64,000 nucleotides of DNA, taken from positions 1,612,001-1,676,000 of the forward strand of contig NC_079887.1 in NCBI RefSeq assembly GCF_029227915.1, in the 5' to 3' direction. The position numbers were made by a program, and so were the translations under genes. The stretch is from Hydractinia symbiolongicarpus. Taxonomy: Eukaryota > Cnidaria > Hydrozoa > Anthoathecata > Hydractiniidae. This document shows positions 36,534 through 49,064 of this stretch, piece by piece; the stretch's first letter is position 1; the number at the start of each line of letters is the position of its first letter. The notes under the pieces are model-generated. The model was given only the letters and a program-made list of their open reading frames with translations. It did not search any database and had not been told where the DNA came from.

Positions 36534-39500
36534 CGCATGAGACTGGTAGTTTTCAAAAATGTTTTCATTTTTGATGAGACGCTGAATAAAAGAAGTTTAA
36601 TCGCCGGCAAACGAAAACCTGCGATTTCCCGTAAATCCCGGACTCGGCCCGTATTGTCAAAAGTATACAAAGAAAGTACCCAGGGAGTAAACTCATTTCC
36701 CGAACGATTTTTTAAATTATTTTTTCACCACTAAAACGCATGAGACTTGTAGTTTTCAAAAATGTTTTCATTTTTGATGAGACGCTGAATAAAAGAAGTT
36801 TAATCGCCGGCAAACGAAAACCTGCGATTTCCCGTAAATCCCGGACTCGGCCCGTATTATCAAAAGTATACAAAGAAAGTACCCAGGGAGTAAACTCATT
36901 TCCCGAACGATTTTTTAAATTATTTTTTCACCACTAAAACGCATGAGACTTGTAGTTTTCAAAAATGTTTTCATTTTTGATGAGACGCTGAATAAAAGAA
37001 GTTTAATCGCCGGCAAACGAAAACCTGCGATTTCCGTAAATCCCGGACTCGGCCCGTATAGTAAAGAAAGTACCCGGGATGTAAACTCATTTCCCGAACG
37101 ATTTTTTAATTACTATTTCACCACTAAAACCCATGAGACTTATAGTTTTTAAAAATGTTTTCATTTTTGATGAGACGCTGAATAAAAGAAGTTTAATCGC
37201 CGGCAAACGAAAACCCTCCATTTCCCGTAAATCCCGGGCTTGGCCCGTATAGTCGAATGTATACAAAGAAAGTACCCTGTGAGTAAACTCATTTCCCGAA
37301 CGATTATTTAAATTATTTTTTCACCACTAAAACGCATAAGACTTGTAGTTTTCAGAAATGTTTTCATTTTTGATGAGACGCTTAATGAAAGTGGTTTAAT
37401 CGCAAGCAAGCGAAAACACGCGATTTCCCGTAAATCCCGGGCTTGGCCCGTATAGTCGAATGTATACAAAGAAAGTACCCTGTGAGTAAACTCATTTCCA
37501 AAACGATTTGTTAAATTATCTTTTCACCACTAAAACGCATGAGACTGGTAGTTTTCAAAAATGTTTTCATTTTTGATGAGACGCTGAATAAAAGAAGTTT
37601 AATCGCCGGCAAACGAAAACCCGCGATTTCCCGTAAATCACGGGCTTTGCCCGTATAGTCGAATGTATACAAAGAAAGTACCCTGTGAGTAAACTCATTT
37701 CCCGAACGATTTTTTAAATTATTTTTTCACCACTAAAACGCATGAGACTTGTAGTTTTTAGAAATGTTTTCATTTTTGATGAGACGCTTGATGAAAGTGG
37801 TTTAATCGCCAGCAAACGAAAACCCGCGATTTCCCGTAAATCCCGGGCTTGGCCCGTATAGTCGAATGTTAACAAAGAAAGTATCCTGTAAGTAAACTCA
37901 TTTCCAAAACGATTTTTTAAATTATCTTTTCACCACTAAAACGCATGAGACTTGTAGTTTTCAAAAATGTTTTCATTTTTGATGAGACGCTGAATAAAAG
38001 AAGTTTAATCGCCGGCAAACCAAAACCCGCGATTTCACGTAAGTCCGTGACTCGACCCGTATAGTCAAAAGTATACAGAGAAAGTACCCAGGGAGTAACC
38101 TCATTTTCCGAACGATTTTTTAAATTATTTTTTCACCACTAAAACGCATGAGACTTGTAGTCTTCAGAAATGTTTTCATTTTTGATGAGACGCTTAATGA
38201 AAGTGGTTTAATCGCCAGCAAATGAAAACCCGCGATTTCCCGTAAATCCCGGGCTTGGCCCGTATAGTCAAATGTTTACAAAGAAAGTACCCTGTGAGTA
38301 AACTCATTTCCAAAACGATTTTTTAAATTATCTTTTCACCACTAAAACGCATGAGACTTGTAGTTTTCAAAAATGTTTTCATTTTTGATGAGACGCTGAA
38401 TAAAAGAAGTTTAATCGCCGGCAAACGAAAACCTGCGATTTCCGTAAATCCCAGACTCGGCCCGTATAGTAAAGAAAGTACCCGGGATGTAAACTCATTT
38501 CCCGAACGATTTTTTAAATTATTATTTCACCACTAAAACCCATGAGACTTATAGTTTTTAAAAATGTTTTCATTTTTGATGAGACGCTGAATAAAAGAAG
38601 TTTAATCGCCGGCAAACGGAAACCCGCCATTTCCCGTAAACCCCGGACTCGGCCCGTATAGTCAAAAGTATACAAAGAAATTACCCAGGGAGTAAACTCA
38701 TTTTCCGAACGATTTTTTAAATTCTTTTTTCACCACTACAACGCATGAGACTTGTAGTTTTCAAAAATGTTTTCATTTTTGATGAGACGCTGAATAAAAG
38801 AAGTTTATTCGCACTCAAACGAAAATCCGCGATTTCCCGTAAATCCCGGACTCGGCCCGTATAGTCCAAAGTATACAAAGAAAGTACCCAGGGAGTAAAC
38901 TCATTTTCCGAACGATTTTTTAAATTATTTTTTCACCACTAAAACGCATGAGACTTGTAGTTTTCAAAAATGTTTTCATATTTGATGAGACGCTTAATGA
39001 AAGAGGTTTAATCGCCGGCAAACGAAATCCCGCGATTTCCCGTAAATCCCGGGCTTGGCCCGTATAGTCGAATGTATACAAAGAAAGTACCTAGGGAGTA
39101 AACTCATTTCCCGAACGATTTTTTAATTTTTTTTTTTCACCACTAAAACGCATGAGACTTGTAGTTTTTAAAAATGTTTTCATTTTTGATGAGACGCTGA
39201 ATAAAAGAAGTTTAATCGCCGGCAAACGAAAACCTGCGATTTCCCGTAAATTCCGGACTCGGCCCGTATTGTCAAAAGTATACAAAGAAAGTACCCAGGG
39301 AGTAAACTCATTTCCCGAACGATTTTTTAAATTATTTTTTCACCACTAAAACGCATGAGACTTGTAGTTTTTAAAAATGTTTTCATTTTTGATGAGACGC
39401 TGAATAAAAGAAGTTTAATCGCCGGCAAACGAAAACCTGCGATTTCCCGTAAATCCCGGACTCGGCCCGTATTGTCAAAAGTATACAAAGAAAGTACCCA

Positions 39501-40150
39501 GGGAGTAAACTCATTTCCCGAACGATTTTTTAAATTATTTTTTCACCACTAAAACGCATGAGACTTGTAGTTTTCAAAAATGTTTTCATTTTTGATGAGA
39601 CGCTGAATAAAAGAAGTTTAATCGCCGGCAAACGAAAACCTGCGATTTCCGTAAATCCCGGACTCGGCCCGTATAGTAAAGAAAGTACCCGGGATGTAAA
39701 ATCATTTCCCGAACGATTTTTTAAATTACTATTTCACCACTAAAACCCATGAGACTTATAGTGTTTAAAAATGTTTTCATTTTTGATGAGACGCTGAATA
39801 AAAGAAGTTTAATCGCCGGCAAACGAAAACCCTCCATTTCCCGTAAATCCCGGGCTTGGCCCGTATAGTCGAATGTATACAAAGAAAGTACCCTGTGAGT
39901 AAACTCATTTCCCGAACGATTTTTTAAATTATTTTTTCACCACTAAAACGCATAAGACTTGTAGTTTTCAGAAATGTTTTCATTTTTGATGAGACGCTTA
40001 ATGAAAGTGGTTTAATCGCAAGCAAGCGAAAACACGCGATTTCCGTAAATCCCGGGCTTGGCCCGTATAGTCGAATGTATACAAAGAAAGTACCCTGTGA
40101 GTAAACTCATTTCCAAAACGATTTTTTAAATTATCTTTTCACCACTAAAA
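36534..40150 (+). repeat. 3617-bp HOR unit, copy 2
   Basis: Second copy of the unit at 32917-36533. A third unit would begin at about 40151. The class there is H5 with cacgggctttgcccg, whereas the first copies read H1-type at that site, so the register changes. From 39352 on the hexamer arrangement takes over. The overlap of the two repeat systems shows that exchange occurred more than once. Confidence 0.82.
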
Positions 40151-41762
40151 CGCATGAGACTGGTAGTTTTCAAAAATGTTTTCATTTTTGATGAGACGCT
40201 GAATAAAAGAAGTTTAATCGCCGGCAAACGAAAACCCGCGATTTCCCGTAAATCACGGGCTTTGCCCGTATAGTCGAATGTATACAAAGAAAGTACCCTG
40301 TGAGTAAACTCATTTCCCGAACGATTTTTTAAATTATTTTTTCACCACTAAAACGCATGAGACTTGTAGTTTTCAGAAATGTTTTCATTTTTGATGAGAC
40401 GCTTGATGAAAGTGGTTTAATCGCCAGCAAACGAAAACCCGCGATTTCCCGTAAATCCCGGGCTTGGCCCGTATAGTCGAATGTTAACAAAGAAAGTATC
40501 CTGTAAGTAAACTCATTTCCAAAACGATTTTTTAAATTATCTTTTCACCACTAAAACGCATGAGACTTGTAGTTTTTAAAAATGTTTTCATTTTTGATGA
40601 GACGCTGAATAAAAGAAGTTTAATCGCCGGCAAACGAAAACCTGCGATTTCCCGTAAATCCCGGACTCGGCCCGTATTGTCAAAAGTATACAAAGAAAGT
40701 ACCCAGGGAGTAAACTCATTTCCCGAACGATTTTTTAAATTATTTTTTCACCACTAAAACGCATGAGACTTGTAGTTTTCAAAAATGTTTTCATTTTTGA
40801 TGAGACGCTGAATAAAAGAAGTTTAATCGCCGGCAAACGAAAACCTGCGATTTCCGTAAATCCCGGACTCGGCCCGTATAGTAAAGAAAGTACCCGGGAT
40901 GTAAACTCATTTCCCGAACGATTTTTTAAATTACTATTTCACCACTAAAACCCATGAGACTTATAGTTTTTAAAAATGTTTTCATTTTTGATGAGACGCT
41001 GAATAAAAGAAGTTTAATCGCCGGCAAACGAAAACCCTCCATTTCCCGTAAATCCCGGGCTTGGCCCGTATAGTCGAATGTATACAAAGAAAGTACCCTG
41101 TGAGTAAACTCATTTCCCGAACGATTTTTTAAATTATTTTTTCACCACTAAAACGCATAAGACTTGTAGTTTTCAGAAATGTTTTCATTTTTGATGAGAC
41201 GCTTAATGAAAGTGGTTTAATCGCAAGCAAGCGAAAACACGCGATTTCCCGTAAATCCCGGGCTTGGCCCGTATAGTCGAATGTATATAAAGAAAGTACC
41301 CTGTGAGTAAACTCATTTCCAAAACGATTTTTTAAATTATCTTTTCACCACTAAAACGCATGAGACTGGTAGTTTTCAAAAATGTTTTCATTTATGATGA
41401 GACGCTGAATAAAAGAAGTTTAATCGCCGGCAAACGAAAACCCGCGATTTCCCGTAAATCACGGGCTTTGCCCGTATAGTCGAATGTATACAAAGAAAGT
41501 ACCCTGTGAGTAAACTCATTTCCCGAACGATTTTTTAAATTATTTTTTCACCACTAAAACGCATGAGACTTGTAGTTTTCAGAAATGTTTTCATTTTTGA
41601 TGAGACGCTTGATGAAAGTGGTTTAATCGCCAGCAAACAAAAACCCGCGATTTCCCGTAAATCCCGGGCTTGGCCCGTATAGTCGAATGTTAACAAAGAA
41701 AGTAACCTGTAAGTAAACTCATTTCCAAAACGATTTTTTAAATTATCTTTTCACCACTAAAA
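39352..41762 (+). repeat. Two tandem H1-H6 hexamers (1205 and 1206 bp)
   Basis: H1 starts at 39352 and 40557. The order H1-H2(delta)-H3-H4-H5-H6 is identical in both. The first hexamer is one base shorter because its H4 reads cgatttccgtaaat instead of cgatttcccgtaaat. The second carries private changes: tatataaag near 41285, catttatgatgag near 41391 and gtaacctgtaag near 41703. These small marks trace later copying. Confidence 0.9.
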
Positions 41763-42776
41763 CGCATGAGACTTGTAGTTTTCAAAAATGTTTTCATTTT
41801 TGATGAGACGCTGAATAAAAGAAGTTTAATCGCCGGCAAACGAAAACCCGCGATTTCACGTAAGTCCGTGACTCGACCCGTATAGTCAAAAGTATACAGA
41901 GAAAGTACCCAGGGAGTAACCTCTTTTTCCGAACGATTTTTTAAATTATTTTTTCACCACTAAAACGCATGAGCCTTGTAGTCTTCAGAAATGTTTTCAT
42001 TTTTGATGAGACGCTTAATGAAAGTGGTTTAATCGCCAGCAAATGAAAACCCGCGATTTCCCGTAAATCCCGGGCTTGGCCCGTATAGTCGAATGTTTAC
42101 AAAGAAAGTACCCTGTGAGTAAACTCATTTCCAAAACGATTTTTTAAATTATCTTTTCACCACTAAAACGCATGAGACTTGTAGTTTTCAAAAATGTTTT
42201 CATTTTTGATGAGACGCTGAATAAAAGAAGTTTAATCGCCGGCAAACGAAAACCCGTTATTTCCCGTAAACCCCGGACTCGACCCGTATAGTCAAAAGTA
42301 TACAGAGAAAGTACCCAGGGAGTAAACTCATTTCCTGAACGATTTTTTATATTATTTTTTTACCACTAAACGCATGAGACTTGTAGTTTTCAAAAATATT
42401 TTCACATTTGATGGGACGCTGAATAAAAGAAGTTTAATCGCCGGCAAACGAAGATCCGCGATTTCCCGTAAATCCCGGACTCGGCCCGTATAGTCAAAAG
42501 TATACAAAGAAAGTACCCAGGGAGTAAACTCATTTCCCGAACGATTTTTTAAATTATTTTTTCACCACTAAAACGCATGAGACTTGTAGTTTTCAAAAAT
42601 GTTTTCATTTTTGATGAGACGCTTAATGAAAGAGGTTTAATCGCCGGCAAACGAAATCCCGCGTTTTCCCGTAAATCTGGGGCTTGGCCCGTATAGTCGA
42701 ATGTATACAAAGAAAGTACCCAGGGAGTAAACTCATTTCCCGAACGATTTTTTGAATTATTTTTTCACCACTAAAA
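39555..42776 (+). repeat. HOR unit of 3222 bp (H2-H6, H1-H6, H7-H11; 16 monomers)
   Basis: Begins at a delta monomer and ends just before the next equivalent delta at 42777. Contents in order are H2-H6, one full hexamer H1-H6, then H7, H8, H9, H10 (omega) and H11. The following unit has the same composition plus one more hexamer. Confidence 0.87.
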
Positions 42777-45700
42777 CGCATGAGACTTGTAGTTTTCAAA
42801 AATGTTTTCATTTTTGATGAGACGCTGAATAAAAGAAGTTTAATCGCCGGCAAACGAAAACCTGCGATTTCCGTAAATCCCGGACTCGGCCCGTATAGTA
42901 AAGAAAGTACCCGGGATGTAAAATCATTTCCCGAACGATTTTTTAAATTACTATTTCACCACTAAAACCCATGAGACTTATAGTGTTTAAAAATGTTTTC
43001 ATTTTTGATGAGACGCTGAATAAAAGAAGTTTAATCGCCGGCAAACGAAAACCCTCCATTTCCCGTAAATCCCGGGCTTGGCCCGTATAGTCGAATGTAT
43101 ACAAAGAAAGTACCCTGTGAGTAAACTCATTTCCCGAACGATTTTTTAAATTATTTTTTCACCACTAAAACGCATAAGACTTGTAGTTTTCAGAAATGTT
43201 TTCATTTTTGATGAGACGCTTAATGAAAGTGGTTTAATCGCAAGCAAGCGAAAACACGCGATTTCCGTAAATCCCGGGCTTGGCCCGTATAGTCGAATGT
43301 ATACAAAGAAAGTACCCTGTGAGTAAACTCATTTCCAAAACGATTTTTTAAATTATCTTTTCACCACTAAAACGCATGAGACTGGTAGTTTTCAAAAATG
43401 TTTTCATTTTTGATGAGACGCTGAATAAAAGAAGTTTAATCGCCGGCAAACGAAAACCCGCGATTTCCCGTAAATCACGGGCTTTGCCCGTATAGTCGAA
43501 TGTATACAAAGAAAGTACCCTGTGAGTAAACTCATTTCCCGAACGATTTTTTAAATTATTTTTTCACCACTAAAACGCATGAGACTTGTAGTTTTCAGAA
43601 ATGTTTTCATTTTTGATGAGACGCTTGATGAAAGTGGTTTAATCGCCAGCAAACGAAAACCCGCGATTTCCCGTAAATCCCGGGCTTGGCCCGTATAGTC
43701 GAATGTTAACAAAGAAAGTATCCTGTAAGTAAACTCATTTCCAAAACGATTTTTTAAATTATCTTTTCACCACTAAAACGCATGAGACTTGTAGTTTTTA
43801 AAAATGTTTTCATTTTTGATGAGACGCTGAATAAAAGAAGTTTAATCGCCGGCAAACGAAAACCTGCGATTTCCCGTAAATCCCGGACTCGGCCCGTATT
43901 GTCAAAAGTATACAAAGAAAGTACCCAGGGAGTAAACTCATTTCCCGAACGATTTTTTAAATTATTTTTTCACCACTAAAACGCATGAGACTTGTAGTTT
44001 TCAAAAATGTTTTCATTTTTGATGAGACGCTGAATAAAAGAAGTTTAATCGCCGGCAAACGAAAACCTGCGATTTCCGTAAATCCCGGACTCGGCCCGTA
44101 TAGTAAAGAAAGTACCCGGGATGTAAACTCATTTCCCGAACGATTTTTTAAATTACTATTTCACCACTAAAACCCATGAGACTTATAGTTTTTAAAAATG
44201 TTTTCATTTTTGATGAGACGCTGAATAAAAGAAGTTTAATCGCCGGCAAACGAAAACCCTCCATTTCCCGTAAATCCCGGGCTTGGCCCGTATAGTCGAA
44301 TGTATACAAAGAAAGTACCCTGTGAGTAAACTCATTTCCCGAACGATTTTTTAAATTATTTTTTCACCACTAAAACGCATAAGACTTGTAGTTTTCAGAA
44401 ATGTTTTCATTTTTGATGAGACGCTTAATGAAAGTGGTTTAATCGCAAGCAAGCGAAAACACGCGATTTCCGTAAATCCCGGGCTTGGCCCGTATAGTCG
44501 AATGTATACAAAGAAAGTACCCTGTGAGTAAACTCATTTCCAAAACGATTTTTTAAATTATCTTTTCACCACTAAAACGCATGAGACTGGTAGTTTTCAA
44601 AAATGTTTTCATTTTTGATGAGACGCTGAATAAAAGAAGTTTAATCGCCGGCAAACGAAAACCCGCGATTTCCCGTAAATCACGGGCTTTGCCCGTATAG
44701 TCGAATGTATACAAAGAAAGTACCCTGTGAGTAAACTCATTTCCCGAACGATTTTTTAAATTATTTTTTCACCACTAAAACGCATGAGACTTGTAGTTTT
44801 CAGAAATGTTTTCATTTTTGATGAGACGCTTGATGAAAGTGGTTTAATCGCCAGCAAACGAAAACCCGCGATTTCCCGTAAATCCCGGGCTTGGCCCGTA
44901 TAGTCGAATGTTAACAAAGAAAGTATCCTGTAAGTAAACTCATTTCCAAAACGATTTTTTAAATTATCTTTTCACCACTAAAACGCATGAGACTTGTAGT
45001 TTTTAAAAATGTTTTCATTTTTGATGAGACGCTGAATAAAAGAAGTTTAATCGCCGGCAAACGAAAACCTGCGATTTCCCGTAAATCCCGGACTCGGCCC
45101 GTATTGTCAAAAGTATACAAAGAAAGTACCCAGGGAGTAAACTCATTTCCCGAACGATTTTTTAAATTATTTTTTCACCACTAAAACGCATGAGACTTGT
45201 AGTTTTCAAAAATGTTTTCATTTTTGATGAGACGCTGAATAAAAGAAGTTTAATCGCCGGCAAACGAAAACCTGCGATTTCCGTAAATCCCGGACTCGGC
45301 CCGTATAGTAAAGAAAGTACCCGGGATGTAAACTCATTTCCCGAACGATTTTTTAAATTACTATTTCACCACTAAAACCCATGAGACTTATAGTTTTTAA
45401 AAATGTTTTCATTTTTGATGAGACGCTGAATAAAAGAAGTTTAATCGCCGGCAAACGAAAACCCTCCATTTCCCGTAAATCCCGGGCTTGGCCCGTATAG
45501 TCGAATGTATACAAAGAAAGTACCCTGTGAGTAAACTCATTTCCCGAACGATTTTTTAAATTATTTTTTCACCACTAAAACGCATAAGACTTGTAGTTTT
45601 CAGAAATGTTTTCATTTTTGATGAGACGCTTAATGAAAGTGGTTTAATCGCAAGCAAGCGAAAACACGCGATTTCCCGTAAATCCCGGGCTTGGCCCGTA

Positions 45701-47203
45701 TAGTCGAATGTATATAAAGAAAGTACCCTGTGAGTAAACTCATTTCCAAAACGATTTTTTAAATTATCTTTTCACCACTAAAACGCATGAGACTGGTAGT
45801 TTTCAAAAATGTTTTCATTTATGATGAGACGCTGAATAAAAGAAGTTTAATCGCCGGCAAACGAAAACCCGCGATTTCCCGTAAATCACGGGCTTTGCCC
45901 GTATAGTCGAATGTATACAAAGAAAGTACCCTGTGAGTAAACTCATTTCCCGAACGATTTTTTAAATTATTTTTTCACCACTAAAACGCATGAGACTTGT
46001 AGTTTTCAGAAATGTTTTCATTTTTGATGAGACGCTTGATGAAAGTGGTTTAATCGCCAGCAAACAAAAACCCGCGATTTCCCGTAAATCCCGGGCTTGG
46101 CCCGTATAGTCGAATGTTAACAAAGAAAGTAACCTGTAAGTAAACTCATTTCCAAAACGATTTTTTAAATTATCTTTTCACCACTAAAACGCATGAGACT
46201 TGTAGTTTTCAAAAATGTTTTCATTTTTGATGAGACGCTGAATAAAAGAAGTTTAATCGCCGGCAAACGAAAACCCGCGATTTCACGTAAGTCCGTGACT
46301 CGACCCGTATAGTCAAAAGTATACAGAGAAAGTACCCGGGGAGTAACCTCATTTTCCGAACGATTTTTTAAATTATTTTTTCACCACTAAAACGCATGAG
46401 ACTTGTAGTCTTCAGAAATGTTTTCATTTTTGATGAGACGCTTAATGAAAGTGGTTTAATCGACAGCAAATGAAAACCCGCGATTTCCCGTAAATCCCGG
46501 GCTTGGCCCGTATAGTCGAATGTTTACAAAGAAAGTACCCTGTGAGTAAACTCATTTCCAAAACGATTTTTTAAATTATCTTTTCACCACTAAAACGCAT
46601 GAGACTTGTAGTTTTCAAAAATGTTTTCATTTTTGATGAGACGCTGAATAAAAGAAGTTTAATCGCCGGCAAACGAAAACCCGTTATTTCCCGTAAACCC
46701 CGGACTCGACCCGTATAGTCAAAAGTATACAGAGAAAGTACCCAGGGAGTAAACTCATTTCCTGAACGATTTTTTATATTATTTTTTTACCACTAAACGC
46801 ATGAGACTTGTAGTTTTCAAAAATATTTTCACATTTGATGGGACGCTGAATAAAAGAAGTTTAATCGTCGGCAAACGAAGATCCGCGATTTCCCGTAAAT
46901 CCCGGACTCGGCCCGTATAGTCAAAAGTATACAAAGAAAGTACCCAGGGAGTAAACTCATTTCCCGAACGATTTTTTAAATTATTTTTTCACCACTAAAA
47001 CGCATGAGACTTGTAGTTTTCAAAAATGTTTTCATTTTTGATGAGACGCTTAATGAAAGAGGTTTAATCGCCGGCAAACGAAATCCCGCGTTTTCCCGTA
47101 AATCTGGGGCTTGGCCCGTATAGTCGAATGTATACAAAGAAAGTACCCAGGGAGTAAACTCATTTCCCGAACGATTTTTTGAATTATTTTTTCACCACTA
47201 AAA
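42777..47203 (+). repeat. Expanded HOR unit of 4427 bp (22 monomers)
   Basis: Length is exactly 3222 + 1205. Order is H2-H6 (42777-43778), H1-H6 (43779-44983), H1-H6 (44984-46189), then H7-H11. The one-base deletion in H4 is present in the first two blocks and absent in the third. The private marks of 40557-41762 (catttatgatgag, tatataaag) appear only in the third block. The added hexamer is therefore a copy of the H4-deleted type. Confidence 0.9.
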
Positions 47204-49064
47204 CGCATGAGACTTGTAGTTTTTAAAAATGTTTTCATTTTTGATGAGACGCTGAATAAAAGAAGTTTAATCGCCGGCAAACGAAAACCTGCGATTTCCG
47301 TAAATCCCGGACTCGGCCCGTATAGTAAAGAAAGTACCCGGGATGTAAACTCATTTCCCGAACGATTTTTTAAATTATTATTTCACCACTAAAACCCATG
47401 AGACTTATAGTTTTTAAAAATGTTTTCATTTTTGATGAGACGCTGAATAAAAGAAGTTTAATCGCCGGCAAACGAAAACCCGCCATTTCCCGTAAATCCC
47501 GGGCTTGGCCCGTATAGTCGAATGTATACAAAGAAAGTACCCTGTGAGTAAACTCATTTCCCGAACGATTTTTTAAATTATTTTTTCACCACTAAAACGC
47601 ATAAGACTTGTAGTTTTCAGAAATGTTTTCATTTTTGATGAGACGCTTAATGAAAGTGGTTTAATCGCAAGCAAACGAAAATACGCGATTTCCCGTAAAT
47701 CCCGGGCTTGGCCCGTATAGTCGAATGTATACAAAGAAAGTACCCTGTGAGTAAACTCATTTCCAAAACGATTTTTTAAATTATCTTTTCACCACTAAAA
47801 CGCATGAGACTTGTAATTTTCAAAAATGTTTTCATTTTTGATGAGACGCTGAATAAAAGAAGTTTAATCGCCGGCAAACGAAAACCTGCGATTTCCCGTA
47901 AATCCCGGACTCGGCCCGTATTGTCAAAAGTATACAAAGAAAGTACCCAGGGGGTAAACTCATTTCCCGAACGATTTTTTAAATTATTTTTTCACCACTA
48001 AAACGCATGAGACTTGTAGTTTTCAAAAATGTTTTCATTTTTGATGAGACGCTGAATAAAAGAAGTTTAATCGCCGGCAAACGAAAACCCTCCATTTCCC
48101 GTAAATCCCGGGCTTGGCCCGTATAGTCGAATGTATACAAAGAAAGTACCCTGTGAGTAAACTCATTTCCCGAACGATTTTTTAAATTATTTTTTCACCA
48201 CGAAAACGCATAAGACTTGTAGTTTTCAGAAATGTTTTCATTTTTGATGAGACGCTTAATGAAAGTGGTTTAATCGCAAGCAAGCGAAAACACGCGATTT
48301 CCCGTAAATCCCGGGCTTGGCCCGTATAGTCGAATGTATACAAAGAAAGTACCCTGTGAGTAAACTCATTTCCAAAACGATTTTTTAAATTATCTTTTCA
48401 CCACTAAAACGCATGAGACTGGTAGTTTTCAAAAATGTTTTCATTTTTGATGAGACGCTGAATAAAAGAAGTTTAATCGCCGGCAAACGAAAACCCGCGA
48501 TTTCCCGTAAATCACGGGCTTTGCCCGTATAGTCGAATGTATACAAAGAAAGTACCCTGTGAGTAAACTCATTTCCCGAACGATTTTTTAAATTATTTTT
48601 TCACCACTAAAACGCATGAGACTTGTAGTTTTCAGAAATGTTTTCATTTTTGATGAGACGCTTGATGAAAGTGGTTTAATCGCCAGCAAACGAAAACCCG
48701 CGATTTCCCGTAAATCCCGGGCTTGGCCCGTATAGTCGAATGTTAACAAAGAAAGTATCCTGTAAGTAAACTCATTTCCAAAACGATTTTTTAAATTATC
48801 TTTTCACCACTAAAACGCATGAGACTTGTAGTTTTCAAAAATGTTTTCATTTTTGATGAGACGCTGAATAAAAGAAGTTTAATCGCCGGCAAACGAAAAC
48901 CCGCGATTTCACGTAAGTCCGTGACTCGACCCGTATAGTCAAAAGTATACAGAGAAAGTACCCAGGGAGTAAACTCATTTTCCGAACGATTTTTTAAATT
49001 ATTTTTTCACCACTAAAACGCATGAGACTTGTAGTCTTCAGAAATGTTTTCATTTTTGATGAGA
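46235..49064 (+). repeat. 2829-bp tandem unit, copy 1 (14 monomers)
   Basis: Runs from within an H7 monomer to within an H8 monomer and is repeated head to tail at shift 2829. Shared rare marks: acccggggagtaacc at 46334 and 49163, atcgacagcaaatg, ttgtaattttc, and cacgaaaacgcataag. I noticed almost no differences (aatcgtcgg near 46866 against aatcgccgg near 49695; caaaaatg near 47822 against caaatatg near 50651). The copies are the most alike of any long pair I compared by eye. Confidence 0.87.
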
